This document shows positions 44,164 to 53,701 of a DNA stretch of 64,000 nt, one piece after another. The DNA comes from Halogranum rubrum (GTDB lineage: Archaea; Halobacteriota; Halobacteria; Halobacteriales; Haloferacaceae). The position numbers were made by a program, and so were the translations under genes. The notes under the pieces were generated by a model. The model made no database searches, was not told where the DNA came from, and was given only the letters and a program-made list of their open reading frames with translations. Each line of letters opens with the position of its first letter. Within the stretch, counting starts at the first letter, position 1. The DNA lies in NCBI RefSeq assembly GCF_900114455.1, contig NZ_FOTC01000001.1, forward strand, positions 248,001 through 312,000, in the 5' to 3' direction.

Positions 44164-45768
44164 TCACACGGGAACCGTGTCGCGGATCGTCTGCGTCTCC
44201 TCGTCCGAACGGACGGTGATGAGTACGTCCACGGTCCCGTTCGACCGAGCCTGCAACGCCTCACCGAAGCCCAGCACGATTCGCTGCGAGACGGTGCGCG
44301 TCTCGCCTGCTGGCACCGTACCGAGTGACTGGGTGCCCGTCCAGAGAACCGACCCGTCGACCGAGAGCGCCATATCGACCTCGACGTTGTGAGCGTCCCC
44401 GGTGCCGACGTTTCGGAGCGTCCCGGTCACGTCGCGACAGGTCGTCCCGCACTCGTCGACGCCGTCGATGCGGATGACGAATCTGACCGTCTCTTCTCGC
44501 ACTGGTTGCTCCACTCGGTCGGTTTGCGCACGTTCGGGTTCCGCCGTCTCCTCGCGCTCGACCGTTTCGTCACGTTCGGTTGGCGTCCGCTCGCGCTCTG
44601 GTGTTCGCTCCTGCTCTGGCGTCTCCTCGACGTCGTCCGCGACCTGTTCGTCCGGTTCCGACGGGACCGGTGTCGTGACTGCCTCTGCGGTGAAGTCGAG
44701 CGGCGTCACCGACGGCGTCGGTGGCGCGGCCGTTACCGAGACCGGCGAGACGTCGACGACGACGAGCGTCGGTGGATGGACGACTGTCGTCGACGCAACG
44801 GTGTCGTCACCGAATCCCGGCACCACCGCTCTAAGCGTGTCGTACACAGCGTCGACCGTCTTCGCGAGAACGTTGGCTTCGAGCGTCGACTCTACGCGGC
44901 GCGTCTCGCTGTCCGCCGCCGTCTCTGCCGCCTCCGCGGCGCGACACGCGGCGTCGTACTCACCGCGTTCCAGTGCATCGTACCCCTCCTGTTGTGCCGC
45001 CGTCGCGGCCGTCAGGTCTGCGGAGACGAGTACCGACGACGTCTGGTCTGCCCGCTCGATAGCGAGCGTGGCCGCGTGTAACTGTCGGACACAGACGTCC
45101 GCTCGTTGCATCGACTGTCGGAGTTGGCTCGCCTCTCCGGCGTCCAGTGTCCCGCTCTCGACTGACTCGTCGAAGGCGGCTACCTCGGCGTCGAGTGCGA
45201 CGAGGTCGAGTCCCTGCGCGGAGAGGTTCTGGAGATATGCCTCGTAGTGTGTCACCTGTGCGGCGTGTTGTGCGTACAGGAGGTCACGTTCGACGGCGTC
45301 GAACTGGCCGTCCGCTCGGTCTGTCTCCGCTCGCTGTAACCACTCGTCGGCCGCTGGCGACGACAGGCGCGCCGTCTCGCGCTCGATAGCCTCGTCGGCG
45401 AGCGCCTGCTGTGTGGCGACAGTGGCGTCTTCTTCGACGGCGAGCGAGAGGCGTTCGGCCCGTGTTGCGGCTTCGAGAGCGCGCTCGGTGTTCGGTGGCG
45501 TCGCTCGAACGGCGTCGACGCCGTCGGTGAGCGCTTCGTTGGCTTCGTCGAGTCGTGCGTCGAACTCTCGCGTCTCTACGCCCGCCTCGTACGCCGCGTC
45601 GACGGTGACGAGGGCCGTCTGGTAGGCACGGTTGGCCGCTTGCAGTCGCTCTTGTGCACGCTCTACGTCCGTCGTCTGTGCGGCGACGACAGTCGGGTGG
45701 ACCGTCCCGACGAGGAGGAGCACAGCGAGGAGACAAGCGACGAGGACCGGCCGCTTTCCCGAAATCAT
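44164..45768 (-). CDS. Secreted helical protein with Glu/Arg repeats and CARDB-like end
   Basis: The 534-residue protein has a Sec signal peptide (MISGKRPVLVACLLAVLLLVG, cleaved near AQT). Residues ~30-290 are alpha-helical and rich in Ala/Glu, probably coiled coil. A region of PERERTPTERDE-type repeats follows (~375-425). The last ~105 residues form a beta-sandwich with two Cys (CGTTC), similar to CARDB modules. I do not recognise the whole. A surface or envelope-spanning structural role is likely. Confidence 0.6.
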   Translation of the reverse strand: MISGKRPVLVACLLAVLLLVGTVHPTVVAAQTTDVERAQERLQAANRAYQTALVTVDAAYEAGVETREFDARLDEANEALTDGVDAVRATPPNTERALEAATRAERLSLAVEEDATVATQQALADEAIERETARLSSPAADEWLQRAETDRADGQFDAVERDLLYAQHAAQVTHYEAYLQNLSAQGLDLVALDAEVAAFDESVESGTLDAGEASQLRQSMQRADVCVRQLHAATLAIERADQTSSVLVSADLTAATAAQQEGYDALERGEYDAACRAAEAAETAADSETRRVESTLEANVLAKTVDAVYDTLRAVVPGFGDDTVASTTVVHPPTLVVVDVSPVSVTAAPPTPSVTPLDFTAEAVTTPVPSEPDEQVADDVEETPEQERTPERERTPTERDETVEREETAEPERAQTDRVEQPVREETVRFVIRIDGVDECGTTCRDVTGTLRNVGTGDAHNVEVDMALSVDGSVLWTGTQSLGTVPAGETRTVSQRIVLGFGEALQARSNGTVDVLITVRSDEETQTIRDTVPV

Positions 45769-45996
45769 CGACTAACAGATAGGCGACAAGACAGCTTAAC
45801 GGCCCGCACGCCTTTTCCAGACAGTCTCCCCACGCCGACTCTCTGACGCTCGATGCGCGAAGAACAGCCACGTCGTCTCCCGCCACCGACTCTGGTGATT
45901 CGTGTTCACATCCCCGGTGTCGACCCCAGTTTCGTTCGCTACTGGCCACCTCGAAACCCACGTCAATTATCTCACTCGCGAGTCGACTGTGAACCG

Positions 45997-47139
45997 ATGA
46001 GCACACGCGTCCCCACGCTCGACTACGGCCGATTCGACGTCAGTCCGACCCGTGGGTTCGTCCCCGACACTGACCCGCTTCGGTCGTTCGGTGCCGACGT
46101 AGACGACTCGCTCCGGACGCTCGACGAAGTCGCAGACTCCCTCCCACAGCGGTTGGAGAACGACACGTTGCGAGCGACGGTTCGCGGTCTACAAGCACCG
46201 CCGTCCGACTGTTTCGACGACCTGTCTCACGAACAACTGCTTCGGCTCTACTCGCTCACGGGCTTTCTCGCGAACGCGTACGTCCACAAACTCGACGGCC
46301 CGTCTGTCGACTCGATTCCCTCCGGTGTGGCGATTCCCCTCTACGAGTCGACGGCACGACTCGGCCGGACACCCGTGCTCTCCTACGACGGGTACGTCCT
46401 CTACAACTGGGCCCGACTCGACGACGGTCGCGGCCTCGACCCCGCGAACGTCGAGACGCTCACAAAGTTCGTTTCGTTACAAGACGAACAGTGGTTCGTC
46501 GCCATCCACGTCGCCATCGAGAGCACGGCCGGGCCGGCGCTCGGTGCTATCGGCGAGGCCCAACAGGGCGTCCGCGACGGCGACGACGAGCGAGTCGCCG
46601 CGGCCCTCAACCGGATGGAGGGGTCGCTCGCGACACTCGAACGTATCCTCGGTCGGATGCCCGAGCGGAACACCCCCGAGAACTACGGACGGACCTTCCG
46701 TCACTATCTGAAACCACTCTCCGAAGTCGAGTACGAGGGCGTCCCCGAACTCGACGGCCCGCAGTCCTACCGGGGCGCGTCGGGCGCACAGTCGTCGCTC
46801 CTGCCGGCGCTCGACGCCGCACTCGGCGTCGACCACGGTGACAACCCGCTCGTCAGTCACCTCCGAACGCTGCGAAAAGATATGCCCCCGTCCCACCGGT
46901 CGTTCATCGAGGCGGCCGCCGACGGGCCGAGCATCCGCGACTACGTCGCCGACGACGAACGTCTCCGCGCGACGTACAACGACTGTCTCGAACGGATGGT
47001 CGCGTTCCGTGACCTCCACACCGACATCGTCACGCAGTATCTCACCGTCCCACTTGGCGAGACGACCGGGACGGGTGGCACACCGTACGGTGACTATCTG
47101 GAGATGTTCACGCAGGATACCCGAAAGACGCTGCTCTGA
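45997..47139 (+). CDS. Indoleamine 2,3-dioxygenase family haem enzyme
   Basis: The 380-residue protein has the IDO-family core: RLYSLTGFLANAYVH (~92), FRHYLKPLSEVEYEGV (~235), SYRGASGAQSSLLPALDA (~260), the haem-ligating His341 in FRDLHTDIVTQYL, and GTGGTPYGDYL near the end. The expected reaction is oxidative opening of the tryptophan pyrrole ring to N-formylkynurenine, but related bacterial and fungal members use other indoles. No kynurenine-pathway genes are adjacent. A TATA-like AATTATC 28 bp before the ATG at 45997 supports this start over longer alternatives. Confidence 0.85.
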   Translation: MSTRVPTLDYGRFDVSPTRGFVPDTDPLRSFGADVDDSLRTLDEVADSLPQRLENDTLRATVRGLQAPPSDCFDDLSHEQLLRLYSLTGFLANAYVHKLDGPSVDSIPSGVAIPLYESTARLGRTPVLSYDGYVLYNWARLDDGRGLDPANVETLTKFVSLQDEQWFVAIHVAIESTAGPALGAIGEAQQGVRDGDDERVAAALNRMEGSLATLERILGRMPERNTPENYGRTFRHYLKPLSEVEYEGVPELDGPQSYRGASGAQSSLLPALDAALGVDHGDNPLVSHLRTLRKDMPPSHRSFIEAAADGPSIRDYVADDERLRATYNDCLERMVAFRDLHTDIVTQYLTVPLGETTGTGGTPYGDYLEMFTQDTRKTLL

Positions 47140-47217
47140 TACTGTCACTCGAGTTCGTTCGTCACGCGCTGCTCGGTCGATAGGTGCGGTCGGCGGCTAA
47201 AAGCGGTTAGCCGCAAT

Positions 47218-47364
47218 TCACGCTGGTTGCCGACCGGCCGCACCCGACGTCAACTGTTCGTAAGGAGCACAGTTCGGACACGCGTACACGATATCGCCGT
47301 TCGTTCCGAACACTTGTGCGAAACGCACTGTCACCATACTGCCGCAGTTGTTACAGTTTTTCAT
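47218..47364 (-). CDS. DUF7563-type small zinc finger protein
   Basis: The 48-residue protein starts MKNCNNCGSMVTVRFAQVFG and has a second pair in ACPNC. Two CxxC pairs 25 residues apart form one zinc site. The spacing and the R/K-F-x-x-V-F motif fit haloarchaeal DUF7563 proteins. It is convergent with the indoleamine dioxygenase gene. Function unknown. Confidence 0.7.
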   Translation of the reverse strand: MKNCNNCGSMVTVRFAQVFGTNGDIVYACPNCAPYEQLTSGAAGRQPA

Positions 47365-47517
47365 TCTCTTTCCTCTAGGTCGTTCCCCGTTCGAACGTCC
47401 GACGCGAATCGAACGTCACGGCACGTTCTCCCCTGCCGTCTGGGGACGCCCGGAGAGAGGAACGCTTCGGATACATAGCCCGACGCTAGGTGACTAGAGA
47501 TAGAAACTCTGGAGTAG

Positions 47518-47868
47518 TCACGAGGACTCCGAATCGTCGGTCGACGGGAGCTGACACTCCGAAACCGGAACCGACGTATCCAGCCCGCATCCCGGCCGTG
47601 AGACGAGTTCGTGTTCTTCGTCGTAGGCGACGAGTGACGCACGAGCCAGTTCGGGCAGATGCGTTCGACAGAGTTCGGTATATATGTCGACGACGGCTGT
47701 CGGCGGGACGTCGTCGAGCGGCGCGTCGTGTTGGTGGACGGCAATCTCGTCGGCGAGGTCGGCCACCGTGAGCGTCGTATGCTCACACAACCGGTCGACG
47801 ATGAGACGGCGGTACTGGGTGAGACGGCTCTCCGAGTGGTCTGTCGTGTCGTCGGTGTGTTCCGTCAT
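47518..47868 (-). CDS. DUF7344-domain winged-helix regulator
   Basis: The 116-residue protein has a short Thr/Asp-rich N-terminus, then the winged helix YRRLIVDRLCEHTTLTVADLADEIAVHQHD and the helix VVDIYTELCRTHLPELARASLVAYDEEH typical of DUF7344 haloarchaeal regulators. It lies 58 bp downstream of another DUF7344 gene on the same strand and is probably cotranscribed with it. Confidence 0.75.
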   Translation of the reverse strand: MTEHTDDTTDHSESRLTQYRRLIVDRLCEHTTLTVADLADEIAVHQHDAPLDDVPPTAVVDIYTELCRTHLPELARASLVAYDEEHELVSRPGCGLDTSVPVSECQLPSTDDSESS

Positions 47869-47926
47869 CTCTGGGCTTCGTGTCGGTGGTGTTGGTGAAA
47901 CGACGCGTCGTTGGTCTGAGAGACGA

Positions 47927-48292
47927 CTACACGTTCGGGCGAGTGTCCGTCCGGAAGTCGTCGCTCGCGGCGAGTTCGAGGTACGGAAGAAGGTCGGTGG
48001 CCGGAGAGAGTAGCTCCACGACGTCGGATGCAGTGTAGTACGCCAGAACACCTGCTGCCTCGAACTTCGGGAGCTGTCTCTCGCGCAGGTCTGCCTCTAT
48101 CGTCTCGCCGTCGGTCCCGTCTTCCCACCGTTCGATTCTCGTTCGTACTTCACGCATCGTCGCGACTCCTTCCTCGCGGAGGAGCGCGTGTAGCACGAAC
48201 CGTCGCCGCCGTTCGCTCAGGAGCGCGAAGGCGGTGTCTTTCGGGAGCGCTTCGCGGGACTGACTCGACCGACTCGAATGCGACGGAGTCAT
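47927..48292 (-). CDS. DUF7344-domain winged-helix regulator
   Basis: From ATG 48292 the protein has 121 residues. DTAFALLSERRRRFVLHALLREEGVATM is a DUF7344 first helix-turn-helix and LPKFEAAGVLAYYTASDVVEL the second half. A Ser-rich N-terminus precedes it. Another ATG 48 bp upstream is in frame but adds non-family residues. It is paired with the related gene downstream; the two could form heterodimers. Targets unknown. Confidence 0.75.
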   Translation of the reverse strand: MTPSHSSRSSQSREALPKDTAFALLSERRRRFVLHALLREEGVATMREVRTRIERWEDGTDGETIEADLRERQLPKFEAAGVLAYYTASDVVELLSPATDLLPYLELAASDDFRTDTRPNV

Positions 48293-48474
48293 TTCACTCA
48301 GGTGTTTCCGTGTTCCACCGAAAGCTGCTACCCTAGTCAACTAGTGACTGAACTCAGAGACGAACTGCGAGACGCTCACGCTCGAACGTCTCTATTCGTC
48401 ACCAGTGACGTCGGCTCAGCCTCTCGAAGGCTGGTCGCGTCGTGCGACTGTCCACGTGTAGAGACACTCGCGAG

Positions 48475-51400
48475 TCACCGTCGTCGGTCGTCAGGTGTCC
48501 GCTCCCCGAAGAGTTGTTGGAGGAGTTTCTGCTGTGCGTTTCGCACGTGGACGTAGAAGGTCGGCGAACTGATTCCGAGCGAGACGGCGAGTTCCTCGCC
48601 GGTCGACTCCCGCGGTGACTCGAAGAACCCTGCGTGATACGCGAGTTTGAGCACTTCGTGTTGCCGGTCGGTCAGCGTCTCACTGAACGTCTGTTGATTG
48701 GCCACTAACTCTCGTACCGGCCGGTCGATGGTTCGTTTGGCGACGAACGTCGTATCCGAGTAGGTCGCCTGCATCCCGTCGATAATCTCGTGGATGTCCG
48801 TCTCGGGGGCGACTTCGGCACGAATGGTCTCGACGCCGTCTTCGGCGACTGCCGACCGAATCGTCGCACCGTAGTTGATGAGCGTCGTCGCGGGCGACGC
48901 GTCGACGACGAACTCGATCGTCCCGACCGTCCCGCACTCATGGACGACGCGGGCCGTCTGAACCGACGACTCTTCGGTGAGACGGTCACGAACCGTCCGT
49001 GGCTTCGCGCCGTCGACGCCGAGATAGCCGACGAACTTGTTCTCCGACGTCGGAATCATCGCGTTGAGCGTGAGTCGGCAGTCGAGGGCTGCAGAGACCG
49101 TCGTGCAGGCGGCGTCTGGCGCTCGCGTTCGGAACTCCAGTTCGACGGCCGTGTCCGTGTGGAGCAGTTGCTTGTTCTTCGCGGCGTTGAGCGCGTGGCC
49201 GACGCGCTCGCCGAGTTCGCCGAGCAGTGCACGTTCGTACTCGTCGAACGCGTTCTGTCGTGCGGAGTAGACGCCGACGACGCCGTAGACCGTCTCGTCG
49301 AAGACGATGGGAATCACCGCTGCTGTCTCGACGCCGGGCTTCGGTCCCGCCGACGGCCACGGTTCGAGTCCGTGTTCGGCGTCGAGCATCACGTCGGCGT
49401 GCACGTCGCCAGTCTCGACTGCCTGACAGAGTGGTTCCCACTGTTCGACGTCCACCTCGACGAGTTCCTCTCGGTCGTCGAGACCGCTCCCACACCACGT
49501 GCTCGGCGTGATGCGGTGGACGGCAGGGTTGTAGCTCCCGTACCACGCTGTCCGATACGCTCCGGACGTCGACAACTGCTCACAGACTGCCTGCTCGATT
49601 TCCGCTCGCGTAGACGCGCGCGAGAGTGCTCGATTGAGCGGCCGAAGGCTCTCTGTCACCTCACGAACCCGCTCTAGCGACCGGCGTTGCCGTTCGAGCG
49701 TTCGTTCACGCTCCTTCTGTGCGGTGATGTCTGCGTTCACCGCGACGAACCGCTCGATGTCGCCAGCGTCGTCGACGACGGGGGCGATAGTCTGGTTGAC
49801 GGTGAACTGCTCACCGGAGCGCCGCTCGTTGGTCACCTCGCCGTGCCACACGTCGCCACCGAGGATGGTGTCCCAGAGGTCGGCGTAGAACGCCTCTGGA
49901 TGGACACCCGACTGAAGCAACCGGGGGTTCTCGCCGACGGCTTCCGCCGCTTCGTACCCCGTCATCCGCTCGAACGCCGGGTTGACGTACTCGATTGTTC
50001 CGTCGACGTCAGTGAGGTAGATGGAGTGACCCGCCTGTTCGACCGCCTCGCGGAACGCCCGCAGCTTTCGGTCGATTGTCTCGCGTTCGATGGCAGCGGC
50101 GAGCAACGTCGCGACGGTCTGGACGAACGTGCGGTCGTGCTCGGAGAACGTGTGGGGGTCGGCGGTGTAGGCTCCGAGCACCCCGTGGACGTGGTCGCCT
50201 GCACCGATGGGGACGGTAATTCCCGTCGTGATGGTCGCCGTGTCGTCCGGTCCGTTCGGACGTGCCGAGTCCTCTACTGTCGGCGGTGCGGGCCATCCCC
50301 ACGCGCCGGTGACGACGAGTGGTTCTCCGGTCTGAAGCACGTAGCCGACTTGTGTGTCGAGTGTCGTCCCGTCGAGAGAGACTCCGTCTTCGTCCACGGA
50401 TGCGAGCCATCCCGTGTCTGCTTGGACGTGTCGTTCGTCGTCGAAGACGAGACAGGTGTCGGTGTCGAGTGTCTCTCTGACGGCAGCGACGGTCTCGTCG
50501 AACAAGTCGTCGACGTCCGTTCTGTCGAGAGCGGTCTGTCCGAGGTCGGTGATTACCTGCTGTTGGCTGAGTCGACGTTCGAGTTCCTGCTGGTAGCGTT
50601 TTCGGTCAGTTACGTCGCGAATCGCCGCGACGACCTGCTCGACGTCGCCGTTCGCCGTCCGGACGGGTGCGGCACTGACCGACAGCCAGCGGTATGTGCC
50701 GTCGAATCGAGTGATGCCGAACTCGTAGTCGAACACGGGTTCGCCCCGTTCGAAGACGCGTGTGATGGGGAACGTGTCGGCGGTGAGTGGGTCACGCTCG
50801 TCGTCGAAGACGTCGTCGGCCAACTCGACGTACTGCCGACCGAGAATCTCGTCTGCTGAGAGCCCGAACAACTCCTCGGTATGGTGGTTTACGCGCGTGA
50901 CCGTTCCGTCTGGGGCGGCGACGGCGATGCCGACCGGACTCGTCTCGAGTAGTTGATCCAAGAACGCGCGTTCACGTTCGAGGTCGGTCTCCACTCGCTT
51001 CCGCTCGACCATCGCCCCGAGCGAACTCACCGCGACACCGACCGTCGCTTGTACCTCCTCACGCTCGGAGACGCCGAGTGCGGTGGTCCCGTCCGTCTCG
51101 TCGGCGAGTGTGACGACCACGACGGCGACGACGTCACCGTCGCTCTCGATGGGAACCCCGAACGCAGTCGGCCGAGATTCCCTTGCCGATGCTGTCGACG
51201 GCGTCTCGGCCAGCCACGCGGCGTCGCCGCTCGCTCGTACTCGCTCGGCGAAGTCGCCGAACCGAGGAGTCGACTTCGACTGTGACTTTGACTTTGGCTT
51301 TGGCTTTGACTTCGGCGCCCCGTACGTGTCCGCGTCGACTGTCGCGGCGTGTTCGAGCGACGTGGTCGATTCGGACGCTGTCGTCGAGAGCCACGCTTCG

Positions 51401-52365
51401 CCGCCGTTGAGCGACGTCTGCGCGCAGAGCGTCGACAGGGCCTCTCGAAGGCCGTCTTCGGCGGTTTCGGACTCGGCGACCACCCGGCTGACGTCGGTGA
51501 GAAGCTGCTGGCGACTCTCTGCACGACGGCTGTCGGTTCGGTCCTGGACGACATTCGCGAACCCCGCCAGTTCGCCGTCGGCGTCGCGGATGGCCGTCAG
51601 CGTCACGCTGGCCCAGAAGCGCGTTCCGTCGCTCCGTCGCCGCCATCCTTCGGCGTCGACTGTCCCCTCGGCCGCGGCTGTCGCGAGTGCCTCGTCGGGG
51701 ACGCCGGCTTCGACGGCGCTCTCCGGGTAGAGTGCCGAGACGTGCCGGCCGCGTATCTCGTCTCTGTCGTAGCCAGTGATGGCGACGGCGCCCTGGTTCC
51801 ACGTCTCGACGTGACCGTCCGGGTCGAGTCGGAAGATAGCCTCGGTCTCGACGGCCTCGACGAGCGACTGATACTGTCGTTCTTCTTCGGCCCGCTCTCC
51901 GAGTTCGTGCTCTCGTTCGAGGCGTTCGCTTCGCGCCGTGAACACTCCCGTGAGCAGGTGCTTTCCATCGTAAGTGTGTTCGGCGACCCGTATCGACACG
52001 GGCACGTCGTGACCCGCCTTGTGCTGGACGTAGCTGTCGACTTCGTCCCACTCTCCCCCTCGGTCCTCGGGGTCGATGTGCCGTTCGAACGGCTGAGCGA
52101 GTCGGTCGGGGAGCACTGCTCGGAGCGATGAACCGACGAGTTCGGCGGGGCAGTAGCCGACGAGACGTGCCATCGCCGGGTTGACGAAGACGATGGTCCC
52201 CACCTCGTCGACAGTGAGAACGCCGTCGGGGACGCTGGCAACGAGTGTCTGTACGAATGTCTCGACCGCTTCGACGTCGTCGCCGAGTTCGAGCGGTGAA
52301 GCTGCAAACACCCCTGCGAGCGACTCCACGTCGTCGGTCTCAGTGTGGTTAGTTCCCCCGTCCAT
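48475..52365 (-). CDS. Giant multi-PAS/GAF sensor with Bat-type HTH domain
   Basis: The 1296-residue protein contains a PAS domain (~40-150), a second PAS (~165-275), a GAF domain (~310-460), a third PAS (~475-595), a GAF (~610-765), a fourth PAS (~775-890), a further GAF (~920-1065), a Bat-associated beta region and the C-terminal HTH_10 (~1235-1290, LTDRQHEVLKLAYHAGFFESPR). There is no kinase domain. Within the first GAF, residues ~350-366 are a Lys/Ser/Pro low-complexity insert. It should integrate several signals and directly control transcription. The start follows a TATA-like ACTATATC 28 bp upstream. Confidence 0.9.
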   Translation of the reverse strand: MDGGTNHTETDDVESLAGVFAASPLELGDDVEAVETFVQTLVASVPDGVLTVDEVGTIVFVNPAMARLVGYCPAELVGSSLRAVLPDRLAQPFERHIDPEDRGGEWDEVDSYVQHKAGHDVPVSIRVAEHTYDGKHLLTGVFTARSERLEREHELGERAEEERQYQSLVEAVETEAIFRLDPDGHVETWNQGAVAITGYDRDEIRGRHVSALYPESAVEAGVPDEALATAAAEGTVDAEGWRRRSDGTRFWASVTLTAIRDADGELAGFANVVQDRTDSRRAESRQQLLTDVSRVVAESETAEDGLREALSTLCAQTSLNGGEAWLSTTASESTTSLEHAATVDADTYGAPKSKPKPKSKSQSKSTPRFGDFAERVRASGDAAWLAETPSTASARESRPTAFGVPIESDGDVVAVVVVTLADETDGTTALGVSEREEVQATVGVAVSSLGAMVERKRVETDLERERAFLDQLLETSPVGIAVAAPDGTVTRVNHHTEELFGLSADEILGRQYVELADDVFDDERDPLTADTFPITRVFERGEPVFDYEFGITRFDGTYRWLSVSAAPVRTANGDVEQVVAAIRDVTDRKRYQQELERRLSQQQVITDLGQTALDRTDVDDLFDETVAAVRETLDTDTCLVFDDERHVQADTGWLASVDEDGVSLDGTTLDTQVGYVLQTGEPLVVTGAWGWPAPPTVEDSARPNGPDDTATITTGITVPIGAGDHVHGVLGAYTADPHTFSEHDRTFVQTVATLLAAAIERETIDRKLRAFREAVEQAGHSIYLTDVDGTIEYVNPAFERMTGYEAAEAVGENPRLLQSGVHPEAFYADLWDTILGGDVWHGEVTNERRSGEQFTVNQTIAPVVDDAGDIERFVAVNADITAQKERERTLERQRRSLERVREVTESLRPLNRALSRASTRAEIEQAVCEQLSTSGAYRTAWYGSYNPAVHRITPSTWCGSGLDDREELVEVDVEQWEPLCQAVETGDVHADVMLDAEHGLEPWPSAGPKPGVETAAVIPIVFDETVYGVVGVYSARQNAFDEYERALLGELGERVGHALNAAKNKQLLHTDTAVELEFRTRAPDAACTTVSAALDCRLTLNAMIPTSENKFVGYLGVDGAKPRTVRDRLTEESSVQTARVVHECGTVGTIEFVVDASPATTLINYGATIRSAVAEDGVETIRAEVAPETDIHEIIDGMQATYSDTTFVAKRTIDRPVRELVANQQTFSETLTDRQHEVLKLAYHAGFFESPRESTGEELAVSLGISSPTFYVHVRNAQQKLLQQLFGERTPDDRRR

Positions 52366-52695
52366 TCGTGTCAGACACTGCCATGGTGGTTGATATAGTT
52401 GTTGACCGTTCGTAGCTGCCCACTCGCTGACGCGAGTGGCCGAGCGTTCTCCTCTCTCCCTTCGAAAATTGGCCGACGTGGACGTGTTCAACCGACGACG
52501 GCCGCGCCGCGAGCGACGAGCAGTTTATCTCCTCGGGAGTCCTACGATACGGTAATAGTTCGTTGCGGAGCACCTGCTCTGTGTACGGTTCGCAGCGTTC
52601 GACGACGGCCCGCTCGCTCACACGAGCGGTTCTGTCGCTCGCCGTGCGGCTTGCATCCAGTCGACAGAGACTGCTCCGAACGAGTTACTCCATCT
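52366..52695. promoter_or_regulatory. Divergent promoter region with two inverted repeats
   Basis: The minus-strand TATA ACTATATC (about 52391-52398) serves the giant sensor. CCACTCGC-TGAC-GCGAGTGG (52420-52439), a perfect 8-bp stem, lies 55-75 bp upstream of the sensor start, in the position of activator sites in haloarchaea. A second repeat CCGCTCG-N6-CGAGCGG (52610-52629) is closer to the plus-strand gene. Confidence 0.45.
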
Positions 52696-53277
52696 ATGAC
52701 GACCAAGACCGACGAACTCCGTGAGATATTCCTGAAGATGAGCCCCGTGACCACCTTCACCGACCGACAGGAGACGGCTACACACGTCGGTGACGTTCCG
52801 AGCGAGCACGAAATCGAGGAGACGCTTACGCGCCTCGTCGGCGAGATGCGCGAGCGCTTTCCCTTCCAGTCGGACCTCGACGACGAGACACTCGTCGACG
52901 TCGTTCGAGGCTTCTACGCGGGCGAGAGCGACGCCGACATGGCCCGCGAACTCGGTGTCGACACCGACACCGTGACGCAGGGCCGTCTCGACGTCCATCT
53001 CTTCCGCCCGGCAGACTCGGAGGCACCGTTCGACCTGCGTCAGCTACTTCGACTCGTCGAAGCGGGGAGTGACGATGCGACCTGTGCGGCCGAACTCGAC
53101 GTGAGCGAGTCGACGGTTCGCTCGTACCGACGGATACTGGAGGCACGCCAGCACGCTCGATGCGACAGCTACCACTACCCGCTGGAGTTCGAGTCCCTGC
53201 TCGACGTCGACACCGACGAGGAACTGTCAGCGTCGCTGGAGGCAGATAGAGAGTTGTTCGCCGAGATCAAAGACTGA
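52696..53277 (+). CDS. Conditioned medium-induced protein 4 homologue
   Basis: The 193-residue acidic protein starts MTTKTDELREIFLKMS. It contains the pattern VRGFYAGESDADMARELGVDTDTV twice in loose form (second: LVEAGSDDATCAAELDVSESTVRSYRR), each a helix-turn-helix. This layout matches haloarchaeal proteins named conditioned medium-induced protein 4, a growth-phase-related protein. The two HTH segments suggest DNA binding. The name is by memory of the family, not tested here. Confidence 0.75.
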   Translation: MTTKTDELREIFLKMSPVTTFTDRQETATHVGDVPSEHEIEETLTRLVGEMRERFPFQSDLDDETLVDVVRGFYAGESDADMARELGVDTDTVTQGRLDVHLFRPADSEAPFDLRQLLRLVEAGSDDATCAAELDVSESTVRSYRRILEARQHARCDSYHYPLEFESLLDVDTDEELSASLEADRELFAEIKD

Positions 53278-53701
53278 ACACCGACACACCGACGCCGGGG
53301 TGGGGTAGCCTCGGCCCGACGCCGCGCGCGCCATCACAATGAACATCTCGTGTGTGTCGAGAACGTGTCTTCTCCGAGGCGATGTCGTCACTGAGTAGGT
53401 AAGAACGAAGCAGGGTCGTCTCCGGTATCCTACGTCGGAGACGCCTTACTTCACTCGACGATGCCGGTGACGAGGATATAAAGTCGTCGTCCTGCCGGTC
53501 GGACGAACGAGTGTCCTCCGAGAAGTGGCTATGGACCCACCGCTCGAACTGCTCTGTCGTGTCATCCAAAGGGTCGCTCTATCTCAGCCTCTTGGCTGGC
53601 CGCGTCCATGTGGCGGTGCTCGGTGGCGTGGCGCTCGTTACGATCTTTCCCAAGTTGAGAAACCCGCGTTTCAACAGGATGAACGCAGAGATTGACGACA
53701 C
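53278..53701. other. Intergenic region with a hairpin and uncertain short frames
   Basis: A perfect 7-bp inverted repeat GTCTCCG/CGGAGAC (53418-53424 and 53436-53442) is present, followed by a TATA-like GATATAAAG at about 53476-53484. A minus-strand frame 53267-53569 starts MDDTTEQFERWVHSHFSED and has an acidic N-terminus that may be the start of a decayed gene; it becomes Arg/His-rich later. A plus-strand frame from GTG 53511 has a hydrophobic stretch. Neither is convincing. Confidence 0.3.
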
